This document shows positions 40,575 to 48,054 of a stretch of DNA of 64,000 bases, in pieces (the first letter of the stretch is position 1; each line of letters starts with the position of its first letter). Below the pieces are notes generated by a model, which was given only the letters and a program-made list of their open reading frames with translations, was not told the origin of the DNA and ran no database searches. Origin of the DNA: Streptomyces sp. NBC_01214 (GTDB taxonomy: Bacteria > Actinomycetota > Actinomycetes > Streptomycetales > Streptomycetaceae). The stretch spans positions 1,010,501 through 1,074,500 of the forward strand of contig NZ_JAPEOS010000002.1 of assembly GCF_026340975.1 (NCBI RefSeq). Direction: 5' to 3'. The translations under genes and the position numbers were made by a program.

Positions 40575-40581
40575 GGGATGC

Positions 40582-40628
40582 CCCCGTCTCGCTGATTGAT
40601 CGAGATCAAGACTTCCGGCGAGACGGGG
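40582..40628 (-). promoter_or_regulatory. Hairpin enclosing the ribosome-binding site of the HEPN-like gene
   Basis: CCCCGTCTCGC (40582-40592) pairs with GCGAGACGGGG (40618-40628), 25-nt loop. On the minus strand the distal arm ends in GACGGGG, which is part of the GGGGG ribosome site 7-8 nt before the ATG. The structure sits between hsdM and the HEPN-like gene and could attenuate transcription or hide the start from ribosomes. Confidence 0.6.
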
Positions 40629-40649
40629 ACGGGTCAACTCAGTTGCGGG

Positions 40650-42209
40650 TCACGCGCCTTCGCCTGGCTGGATCTCGTCAGTATCAGCCGAGATCTCGCC
40701 ACCGAGCGCCTCCGCGATCGCGGCGAACTCGCTGAGCGCGGCCTGCAAGTCCTCCACGATCTCCTGCGCGATCACCTCGGGCGGCAGCAGGCTGTCGGCG
40801 TCGTCGAGGGCCGGGTCCTTCATCCAGGTGATGTCGAGGTTCACCTTGTCGCGGGCGATGAGTTCGTCGTAGTCGAAGCACTTGAAGCGCTCGGTCTCGA
40901 CACGCTCACTTCGGTCCTTGCCCGGCAGGTAGGCCTCGACGAACTCCTCCAGGGCAGCGCGAGTGAGCGGGTGCTGCTTGAGGGTGAAGTGCTGGGCGGT
41001 GCGGAAGTCGTAGACCCAGAGCTTGGAGGTGTTGTGCGCGCCTCCGCTGCGGGGAGGCTTCTTCTCGAAGAAGAGGACGTTGGCCTTGACGCCGCCCGCG
41101 TAGAAGATTCCGGTGGGCAGACGAAGGATCGTGTGGAGGTCGAAGTCTTCGAGCAGGCGACGCCGGATCTTTTCGCCGGCCCCACCCTCGAAAAGCACGT
41201 TGTCGGGGAGGACCACCGCCGCGCGGCCGTCCATCTCCATGAGCGACATGATGTGCTGGAGGAAGTTCAGCTGCTTGTTGGTGGTGGTGGCGCGGAAGTC
41301 ATCTCGGTCGTAGGAGATGTCCTGCTTGTCAGCTTTCCCATCCGTGCCGACGATGGTGATCGCGGACTTCTTGCCGAAGGGCGGGTTGGCGAGGACCAGG
41401 GAAGCGTGCTGCTTGGGCTGTTCGGCGAGTGCGTCCCCCTCGGTGATGAGGGACTTGCCGTCGGCGTCTCCGATGCCGTGGAGCAGCATGTTCATCGCGG
41501 CGAGGCGGGCGGTGCCGGTGACCAGCTCGTTGCCCCAGATCTTGCCGTCCCCGAGCGCGAGCCGCTCCTCGCGGGAGAGGTTCTGCATGTGGTGCTTGCG
41601 GATGTAGGCGTGCGCGGCGATGAGGAAGCCGGCGGTTCCGCAGGCGGGGTCGGTGATGGTGTCACCCGGCTGGGGCTGCATCACGTCGACCATGGCGTCG
41701 ATGAGCGCGCGGGGCGTGAAGTACTGGCCGGCGCCGGTCTTGGTGTCCTCGGCGCCCTTGGCGAGCAGGCCCTCGTAGGCGTCGCCCTTGAGGTCCGTGC
41801 CCTGGATCGTCCAGTCTTCCTTGCCGATCAGCTCGACCACGAGCTTTTCGAGGAGAGCGGGCTCGGTGATGCGGTTCTGCGCCTTGGCGAAGATCCTGCC
41901 GAGGGTGGTGCCAGGGCTCTTGCCGAGCGCGGCCAGGATCTCGCGGTAGTGGACTTCGAGCTCGATGCCCTTCTTGGAGGCGAGCGACTGCCAGTCGTAC
42001 GTGGCGGGTACGACGGTCCGGGCCTCGGCCTCGGTGAACGGGTCGGAGGCAATCTCGTCGGCCATCTTCAGGAAGAGCAGGTACGAGAGCTGCTCGACGT
42101 ACTCGATGGTGGACAGGCCGTTGTCCCGCAGGACGTTGCAGTAGTTCCAGAGCTTGGCGACCAGGGTGTTGGTCTGAGCGTGCGCCAGGGCGGGGGATGC
42201 GGGGGTCAC
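40650..42209 (-). CDS. hsdM: Type I restriction-modification DNA methyltransferase subunit
   Basis: 519 aa. N-terminal HsdM helical domain (LVAKLWNYCNVLRDNGLS, YVEQLSYLLFLKMADE). GQYFTPR at 161-167, SAM-binding motif I DPACGTAGF at 187-195, catalytic NPPFG at 275-279, which mark an N6-adenine methyltransferase. Complete at family length. Its GTG/ATG region overlaps the hsdS stop by 4 bp. With HsdS it methylates the target sequence; with HsdR it cleaves unmodified DNA. Confidence 0.97.
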   Translation of the reverse strand: MTPASPALAHAQTNTLVAKLWNYCNVLRDNGLSTIEYVEQLSYLLFLKMADEIASDPFTEAEARTVVPATYDWQSLASKKGIELEVHYREILAALGKSPGTTLGRIFAKAQNRITEPALLEKLVVELIGKEDWTIQGTDLKGDAYEGLLAKGAEDTKTGAGQYFTPRALIDAMVDVMQPQPGDTITDPACGTAGFLIAAHAYIRKHHMQNLSREERLALGDGKIWGNELVTGTARLAAMNMLLHGIGDADGKSLITEGDALAEQPKQHASLVLANPPFGKKSAITIVGTDGKADKQDISYDRDDFRATTTNKQLNFLQHIMSLMEMDGRAAVVLPDNVLFEGGAGEKIRRRLLEDFDLHTILRLPTGIFYAGGVKANVLFFEKKPPRSGGAHNTSKLWVYDFRTAQHFTLKQHPLTRAALEEFVEAYLPGKDRSERVETERFKCFDYDELIARDKVNLDITWMKDPALDDADSLLPPEVIAQEIVEDLQAALSEFAAIAEALGGEISADTDEIQPGEGA

Positions 42210-43612
42210 AGCGGAAGCTCCTGCTGAACGGCGGTGGCGGGGGAGGGGGTTGAGGCGGGGGCCGGAGGCGGTGCGGCCGCCTTACGGGGCCGACGGGTGC
42301 CCCGCTTGACCTTGCCGCCCTGAGCTTCGCGCTCGGCCCGGATCCGGTCGAGCAGCACGGAGGCGGGCTCGTCGGAGGGGTCTGGCGAGACGAGCTTGCC
42401 GCTGAAGGCGCGGGCGAGCAGAGCTGTGCGCAGTGCGTTGGCCCGAGCCGATGTGCCGTTGGGCCCCTGCAGGAGTGCACGTGCGTTTTCCAGGCTGGAC
42501 ACCTTCTCCTCCAGGCTCTCAACGATTCGAACTTGTTCCTTACGGGGAGGTAGAGGCACATTCCATGCGGAGAGTTTTGCGGCGCCCAGATGGTGGATGC
42601 CTACTCCACGCGCGCCTTTGCGGAAACTCCCGCTGAGGGCTTCGCTTCGCAGGAAATATAGTAGGAATTTAGGCTCAAGGTGGCTATTTGGTCGGACGCG
42701 GATCAATGTGTTCTGGAAACAGCATTCCTCGATCTCGTTACTCCATATGGCCGGCTTTCCTACTTCTCCGGGGCTCCCGGATGCCTCGCTGAGGATAATG
42801 TCTCCCGCGCGTAGTCGGTATACCTCGGTTTCTCTGTCCGTGAAGTTCATGCTCTTTACGTCATCGAGCAGTAGGCCTTGCCAGCCTACGTTGGCGGCCC
42901 GGAGGTAGGGGCGCATTTGCTCTCCGGAGTGGTTCTTCGGGGATCGTTGCCGACCGAGCCTTACTTCGGCAGCGGCATCCAGTCGAACCATTGGTGTGCC
43001 GGGTTTGCAGAGCTCAGAACGCATTACCCGGGGAAGTAGCGTCTTGGCCCGCTCAGCGCAGGAATTGATGAGGGCGTCAGCTGCGTCGAGGCGGGAGAGG
43101 TGGTCTTCGAGGGCTTCGACGATGTGATGCTGCTCAGCGAGCGGCGGTACCGCGATTGGCCATGCTTTCAGGATCGTCTGGCTGATGTTCGGCTGGGCTC
43201 CGCCTTTTCCGGTCTTCCGGAGGGCGTCACGCTGAGACCGCAGATACCAGAACAGGAACCGCTTATCGATCAGGTTCTGGTATGGGGTTGCAAACGCTAC
43301 GGCCTGATTTGTGGTTAGCGGCCGCCCGGTGATTCCTAGTTTGCCGATCGTCGCCCCATACATGGCGACCAGCACGGAGCCTTCGGGAACCCATTTTGCC
43401 GAGCTTGAGTCCAGGCCATCGGAGGTGATGGTCGATGTGGCTGAATGGATCGTCTTGTCGTTCAGGTCACCGCTGACCACCCACGGGATATCCCCGCCGT
43501 AGTAGTGGGAGACGCCGCTCTTGGGAGTTCCACCACTACCCCATTCAGCCACATCGCCCAGGGTCGTGCTAACCCACCCCGCCGGAAGTGCCGCGTCACT
43601 CAACCCAATCAA
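42206..43612 (-). CDS. hsdS: Type I restriction-modification specificity subunit
   Basis: 468 aa with two target recognition domains: TRD1 (about residues 9-165, starting LPAGWVSTTLGDVAEWGSGG) and TRD2 (about 210-380), each followed by a helical spacer (VPPLAEQHHIVEALEDHLSR; LPPRKEQVRIVESLEEKVSS). The two spacers are half-repeats of each other. A basic Pro-rich tail is at the C-terminus. The TRD part has visibly lower GC than neighbours, as expected for exchanged TRDs. Overlaps hsdR and hsdM by ATGA. Target sequence cannot be predicted from sequence alone. Confidence 0.95.
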   Translation of the reverse strand: MIGLSDAALPAGWVSTTLGDVAEWGSGGTPKSGVSHYYGGDIPWVVSGDLNDKTIHSATSTITSDGLDSSSAKWVPEGSVLVAMYGATIGKLGITGRPLTTNQAVAFATPYQNLIDKRFLFWYLRSQRDALRKTGKGGAQPNISQTILKAWPIAVPPLAEQHHIVEALEDHLSRLDAADALINSCAERAKTLLPRVMRSELCKPGTPMVRLDAAAEVRLGRQRSPKNHSGEQMRPYLRAANVGWQGLLLDDVKSMNFTDRETEVYRLRAGDIILSEASGSPGEVGKPAIWSNEIEECCFQNTLIRVRPNSHLEPKFLLYFLRSEALSGSFRKGARGVGIHHLGAAKLSAWNVPLPPRKEQVRIVESLEEKVSSLENARALLQGPNGTSARANALRTALLARAFSGKLVSPDPSDEPASVLLDRIRAEREAQGGKVKRGTRRPRKAAAPPPAPASTPSPATAVQQELPL

Positions 43613-46600
43613 GCCAATTCTCGATTCAACTCACTCAACAGAGACCGCACATCCCGCCCCGGGAAAGCGTGCTGGAAACCGCGGCCCCCACCCTTCCCCT
43701 TGAAGGGCTCCGCGTTGAATTCCTTGGTACTGATGCCGACGTCGCTCGCCACCACGTCCCGTATGGACCGCAGCCACCACAGCTGCTCCTCCGAGAAGTC
43801 CGCCCCGGCCTGGCTCTGCTTCAGCAGCCACGCCTCGAAGCGCTCCTCCACGGTATCCCGGTACGGCCGCAGCTCCTCGTCCACGCCCAGCTCGTACCGG
43901 ATCAGGGAGATCAGATCCGGCACGCCCGCCTCGCGGCCGGGGGAGTGGGCTGCCACGCCCAAGTCCTCGTAGTACGTCCAGAGAGCCTTCGGCGTCCACC
44001 CGAAGTGCGGACGGCGGATCTCCAGCGCCAGCTCCTGGAGCGCCGCGTACGTCTCCGCCGGGGAGACCGATCGCGGGCTCGTCAGGGCGATGCTGACCGC
44101 CGCGATGCGGTCGCGCTCCTCCTTCAGGAGTCGGCTCCAGCGGTCGACCTGCTCCTTCGCCCGCTCCTCGCGCGGGATCTCGTTCAGATCCGTCACCGCG
44201 ACGGGCGTGAACTCGTCGAAGACGTAGTCCTTGTCCCGGCGGATCTCGATGATGTGCCGCCGCAGCTCCGGCCGCTCCGTCAGCGGCGCGATCGCGTTCT
44301 CGATCAGCCGCCTGGCCGCCGCCTGGCCGCCCTCGTCCAGCGCGCGCTCCTGCCGGTCCGGGTCGACCGCCTTGACGATCGCGCCCGCGATCTCGGACAG
44401 GGTCTGCCCGCCCGCAGCCCGAGTCAGCTGGTCGCGTTCCTCAGTCGTCAGCTGCTGGTTCAGGCGCGCCAGCCGGCCCGCCAGGATCTCGGCCTCGTTC
44501 GCGCTGATGGACTTCGTGCCGGCCTTGTCGAGCAGCTTCGCCAGCGACACCTGGCGCTCACCCGCCGGAACCAGCGGTCGGGCGTCCACCAGCGGCGAGT
44601 CCGTCACGCCCACCGCGTCCACCAGCACGAAGCGGTCCTTGCGCACCGACGCGTCCGCGTCCGGCGTGACCTCCTGGAGCTCCGTCGCGTCGATGGTCCG
44701 GGCGCCGCGTCCCTTCATCTGCTCGAAGAGGACCGCGCTGCGCACCTCGCGCAGGAAGATGACGCACTCCAGGGCCTTCACGTCCGTGCCCGTCGCGATC
44801 ATGTCGACGGTGACGGCGACCCGCATCCGGGGCGAGGTCCGCAGGGCGCGGATCAGTTCGTCCGGGTCCTCGCCGGCCTGGCGGCTCTTGTAGGTGATCT
44901 TCTTCGCGAAGTCGTCCCCACGCCCGAAGATCTCCTTGACCTGGGCCAGGACGTCCTCGGCATGGTCCTCACCGACCGCGAAGATCAGCGTCTTCGGCAG
45001 CTCGCTCCGGCCCGGGAACCAGCGCTGCCAGTTGTCCCGGTACGCCGTCAGGACCGCCCGGATCTCGTCCACCGTCACCACCGACCGGCCGATCTGCCCG
45101 GTCGTGTACGTGAAGTCGTCGTCCAGCTCCTGGTAGCGCTGGCGCCGGGTCTTGCGGTCCTTGATCCGTACCGTCGTACCCGACTCGATCTTCGCGCCGC
45201 CGTTCTCGCGCAGATCGGTCCGCATCCGTACGACGTCGAAGTCGACGTTCACCCCGTCCGCGACCGCCTGCGGATAGGTGTACTCCGAGACCAGGTTGCG
45301 TCCGAAGAACCCGAGGGTCTGGAGGGTGGGCGTCGCGGTCAGGCCGACCAGATGCGCGTCGAAGTACTCCAGGACCCCGCGCCACAGCCCGTAGATCGAC
45401 CGGTGGCACTCGTCCACGATGATCAGGTCGAAGGACTCGATCGGCACATCGGGGTTGTAGGAGACATCGATCGGCTGGTCGGTCGCATACGTGTCCTCGT
45501 ACGCCTCGCTGTCCGCGGCCTCGTCCGCCTGCTCGTCCTCGGCGAGGGTTTCCCCGCGCAGGAGCGAGTACATCTTCTGGATCGTGCAGATGGTGACCGA
45601 CGAGGTGTCCTGGAGTCCGGCAGCGCCCAGGCGGTCGACGTTGTAGATGTCGGAGAGCTTGCGGCCGTCGTCGGGCGTCGTGAACTTCCGGAACTCGTCG
45701 TACGCCTGCCTGCCCAGGTTGTTGCGGTCCACGAGGAACAGGACCCGGCGCGCCTTGGCGTGCTTGAGCAGCCGGTACGTCTGCGCCACGGCCGTGAACG
45801 TCTTGCCGGCACCCGTCGCCATCTGGATCAGCGCTCGTGCGCGGTCCTCGCCCAGGGACTTCTCCAGACCGGTGATCGCGTCGATCTGGGCGAGGCGCAG
45901 GCCGTTGGCCTCCAGCACGGGCAGTTGGCGCAGAGCCGCGCGGAACGTGAGGGCGTCCGGGTTCTCCTCCGCGCGCCGCATCCACGCGGCCACCGTCTCG
46001 GGCCGGTGGAACGAGAAGACCTCGCGGGAGCGGGCGTCGGGGTCGAGGCGATTGATGAAGTACGTCTCGGTACCGGTCGTCGCGTACCGGAACGCGAAGG
46101 GCTCCGCCTCGCGCCAGACCGCGAGGCGGTGCTCCTTCAGGACTCCGGACGCGTAACGGTCGTTCTGCTCGACGGCGCTGGACAGGTGGTCGCCCTCGCG
46201 CTTGGCCTCCACCACGCCGACGATGTGCCCGTCGACGAACAGGACGTAGTCCGCGCGGCCGGTCGCGAGGGTGAACTCGCGGACCGCCACGCCCTGACCC
46301 GCTTCCGGGTTGACCCGGTCGCGGTCCTGCACGACCCAGCCGGATGCGCGCAGCATCCCGTCGATGGCGTCGCGCGCCTGTACCTCGTTGAGCGGGGCCG
46401 GCCGCTGCGCACGGTGGATGATCGCCTCGCGGCGCTTGGCGTCCACCTGCCGGGGCTGCTGACGGGCAGCCTCGTACTTCGCCTGCTGAGTGGTGCGCAG
46501 CTCATCGATCTGCGAGGTCAGCTGCTCGACGCGGGCCAGCAGCTCGCTCTTGTTCGCGTCGGCGCTGGCGATGAGGTGCTCGGCCTCGGCCCGTGCCCTG

Positions 46601-47208
46601 CGCTCGGCTTCGAGAGCGTCGCTGGACTCGGCGAGCCGGGTCCGGGCCTGAGTGAGCGCCTGGCGGTGGCCGTCGAGGGCCTCCCGCAGCTCGGCCAGCT
46701 CGGCAGGGTCCGTAACCTGCGCGGTGTCACCGGGGTCCGTGGGCGGTACGAACTCCGCTACCGTCCGCCGGCCCTCGATGGCGTCGTGGAACCAGAGGCC
46801 GAGCTTGTAGCAGACGCGTACGGCGGCCAGGGCCCGTGCCGTGTCGAACAGGTGGCTGTGCGCGGCCTTGTTCCGGTCGCGGCGCAGCCGGTCGAAATCG
46901 TCACGGATCTCGGGGACGAGTACCCCGGCACGCGTCAGCGTGGTCAGCCGGTCGACCTGCCGGTCGCCCTCGATCCGCATACCGATGCGGGTGATCAGCT
47001 CCTCGGCGAGGACCTCACCGAACTGGCCGGCCTGGACCAGGGACGAGTTCGGGTGCGTGAATACCGTGGCTTCCGCCGAAGCGCCGTAAAGGGAGAGCAG
47101 CGGCTGGTGTTGGTACAGGACCCCGAAGTTCGGTGATCCCTTCGCGAAATCGCGAAGCCTGTCGTCCACGGTGTCGGTCCCCCCGAATGCTGGTCTGCGG
47201 GTATCCAT
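43609..47208 (-). CDS. hsdR: Type I restriction enzyme R subunit
   Basis: 1199 aa from ATG 47208, which has no ribosome site; a GTG at 47169 (1186 aa) follows GGGGGGA and may be the real start. The N-terminus holds a DUF4145/HEPN-like domain (DRNKAAHSHLFD). The PD-(D/E)XK nuclease has Asp326, Glu334 and Lys336 (FVDGHIVGVVEAKREG). Superfamily 2 motor motifs are TGAGKT (Lys469) and D599ECH, then HSV-type C-terminal motifs (MIATGTDVKALECVIF, MKGRGARTID). First gene of the operon, 75 bp downstream of tRNA-Arg, with a terminator between. Long open frame beyond 47208 crosses the tRNA and is not coding. Confidence 0.95.
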   Translation of the reverse strand: MDTRRPAFGGTDTVDDRLRDFAKGSPNFGVLYQHQPLLSLYGASAEATVFTHPNSSLVQAGQFGEVLAEELITRIGMRIEGDRQVDRLTTLTRAGVLVPEIRDDFDRLRRDRNKAAHSHLFDTARALAAVRVCYKLGLWFHDAIEGRRTVAEFVPPTDPGDTAQVTDPAELAELREALDGHRQALTQARTRLAESSDALEAERRARAEAEHLIASADANKSELLARVEQLTSQIDELRTTQQAKYEAARQQPRQVDAKRREAIIHRAQRPAPLNEVQARDAIDGMLRASGWVVQDRDRVNPEAGQGVAVREFTLATGRADYVLFVDGHIVGVVEAKREGDHLSSAVEQNDRYASGVLKEHRLAVWREAEPFAFRYATTGTETYFINRLDPDARSREVFSFHRPETVAAWMRRAEENPDALTFRAALRQLPVLEANGLRLAQIDAITGLEKSLGEDRARALIQMATGAGKTFTAVAQTYRLLKHAKARRVLFLVDRNNLGRQAYDEFRKFTTPDDGRKLSDIYNVDRLGAAGLQDTSSVTICTIQKMYSLLRGETLAEDEQADEAADSEAYEDTYATDQPIDVSYNPDVPIESFDLIIVDECHRSIYGLWRGVLEYFDAHLVGLTATPTLQTLGFFGRNLVSEYTYPQAVADGVNVDFDVVRMRTDLRENGGAKIESGTTVRIKDRKTRRQRYQELDDDFTYTTGQIGRSVVTVDEIRAVLTAYRDNWQRWFPGRSELPKTLIFAVGEDHAEDVLAQVKEIFGRGDDFAKKITYKSRQAGEDPDELIRALRTSPRMRVAVTVDMIATGTDVKALECVIFLREVRSAVLFEQMKGRGARTIDATELQEVTPDADASVRKDRFVLVDAVGVTDSPLVDARPLVPAGERQVSLAKLLDKAGTKSISANEAEILAGRLARLNQQLTTEERDQLTRAAGGQTLSEIAGAIVKAVDPDRQERALDEGGQAAARRLIENAIAPLTERPELRRHIIEIRRDKDYVFDEFTPVAVTDLNEIPREERAKEQVDRWSRLLKEERDRIAAVSIALTSPRSVSPAETYAALQELALEIRRPHFGWTPKALWTYYEDLGVAAHSPGREAGVPDLISLIRYELGVDEELRPYRDTVEERFEAWLLKQSQAGADFSEEQLWWLRSIRDVVASDVGISTKEFNAEPFKGKGGGRGFQHAFPGRDVRSLLSELNRELA

Positions 47209-47225
47209 GGTGCGAAACACAAGAA

Positions 47226-47261
47226 GACCCTCCGAACAGTAATGACACTGTTTGGAGGGTC
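47226..47261 (-). terminator. Terminator after tRNA-Arg, element-side copy
   Basis: A 15-bp stem with one GT pair (47226-47240 with 47247-47261, loop AATGAC), followed on the minus strand by CTTCTTGTGTTT. It lies between the tRNA 3' end and hsdR, in the position where the displaced original terminator (29500-29534) would have been, but with a different sequence. Confidence 0.8.
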
Positions 47262-47280
47262 TCTTTGGCACTTCCTGCGA

Positions 47281-47327
47281 AGTGCCCCCGGCAGGATTCG
47301 AACCTGCGCACACGGCTCCGGAGGCCG
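47281..47327 (-). repeat. Right attachment repeat within tRNA-Arg
   Basis: The 3' half of the intact tRNA-Arg; matches the left repeat at 46 of 47 bases. The adjoining GGCACTTC-CTGC-GAAGTGCC (47267-47286) is a perfect inverted repeat spanning the tRNA 3' end and the island, a possible arm of the recombination site or a processing hairpin. Confidence 0.9.
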
Positions 47328-47354
47328 TTGCTCTATCCCCTGAGCTACGGGGGC
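47283..47354 (-). tRNA. tRNA-Arg (anticodon CCG)
   Basis: Complete cloverleaf: acceptor GCCCCCG/CGGGGGC, D-arm GCTC...GAGC, anticodon stem ACGGC/GCCGT with loop CTCCGGA (CCG), T-arm CAGGTTCGAATCCTG, discriminator A. CCA is not encoded. The 3' half is the target of the island; the 5' half and promoter side are chromosomal. It reads CGG codons. Confidence 0.97.
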
Positions 47355-47508
47355 GCGTCGTTGGTGTTGCGGCGACGGGTTGAACACTACCAGCTTCCGT
47401 GGGGTGATCAGGAACTGCTTTGCGGGGGAGGAGGGAGTGGTTCGCCCGCAGGGGGTGGAAGTGGCGAAAACCCGGACGCGGGGGCCCGGGCGGACCTACT
47501 CTCGAGTT

Positions 47509-47982
47509 GTGCCAGGCGTCTCGGGTCGGGTGCTTGTTGTCGACGACAACAAGGTCATCCGGCAGCTGATCAAGGTCAATCTCGAGCTGGAGGGCTTCGA
47601 GGTCGTGACCGCGAACGATGGTGCCGAGTGCCTGGACATCGTGCACCGGGTGTGTCCCGATGCGATCACCCTTGATGTGGTCATGCCGCGGTTGGACGGG
47701 TTCGGGGCGGCCGCGCAGTTGCGGGCCGATCCGCGGACCAGGGACGTGCCCGTCGCCATCGTCAGCGCCTGCACGCAGCAAGAAGTGGAGGCCGGGATCG
47801 CGGCCGGGGTGGACGCCTTCCTCGCGAAGCCGTTCGAGCCCACCGAGCTGGTACGGGTCGTGCGCCGGCTGATCGAGCGCAAGGACCGCGCTGACCGCAG
47901 TGACCGGGGTGACCGCAGCGACCGCAGTGACGGCAGGAAAGGGACGCCCGCCGGGAGGGGGAGGGGCGGTCCCCTCCAGTAG
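47509..47982 (+). CDS. Receiver-only response regulator
   Basis: 157 aa from GTG 47509, the first start before the receiver fold (GRVLVVDDNKVIRQLIKVNL). The phospho-acceptor Asp is in AITLDVVMPRLDG, with Ser/Ala of VAIVSAC and Lys of FLAKPFEP. No output domain; the last 30 residues are Arg/Asp/Ser repeats (RADRSDRGDRSDRSDGR). A GTG-started longer frame from 47380 overlaps the tRNA side and is unlikely. Single-domain regulators of this kind act by protein contact; partner kinase not local. Confidence 0.9.
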   Translation: MPGVSGRVLVVDDNKVIRQLIKVNLELEGFEVVTANDGAECLDIVHRVCPDAITLDVVMPRLDGFGAAAQLRADPRTRDVPVAIVSACTQQEVEAGIAAGVDAFLAKPFEPTELVRVVRRLIERKDRADRSDRGDRSDRSDGRKGTPAGRGRGGPLQ

Positions 47983-48054
47983 AGCGTCCAGCGCTCTGTT
48001 CACATGGCGAAACCCTTCGACTGATGACGGTGCGTCTCCCCTAGGCTGGGTCCC

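Larger units (their letters stand above)
29586..47327. mobile_element. tRNA-Arg integrated genomic island without a visible integrase
   Basis: A direct repeat of the 3' part of tRNA-Arg flanks 17.7 kb (29586-29632 and 47281-47327; 46 of 47 bases identical). The intact tRNA is at the right end, the fragment at the left with the displaced terminator. This is the usual footprint of site-specific integration into a tRNA 3' end; from memory, the equivalent tRNA-Arg near argS-like/lysA genes is also an integrative-element site in S. coelicolor. Cargo: ATPase, helicase-associated pair, WhiJ-like trio, type I restriction operon with HEPN and nuclease-like genes. I find no tyrosine or serine recombinase, excisionase, replication initiator or transfer gene, so it may be a reduced or trans-mobilised element. 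Confidence 0.8.

Noticed and set aside
29633..47280. Integrase, excisionase or conjugation gene in the island
   Set aside because: I read all open frames on both strands and found no R-H-R-Y or serine recombinase signature and no FtsK-like transfer motif.
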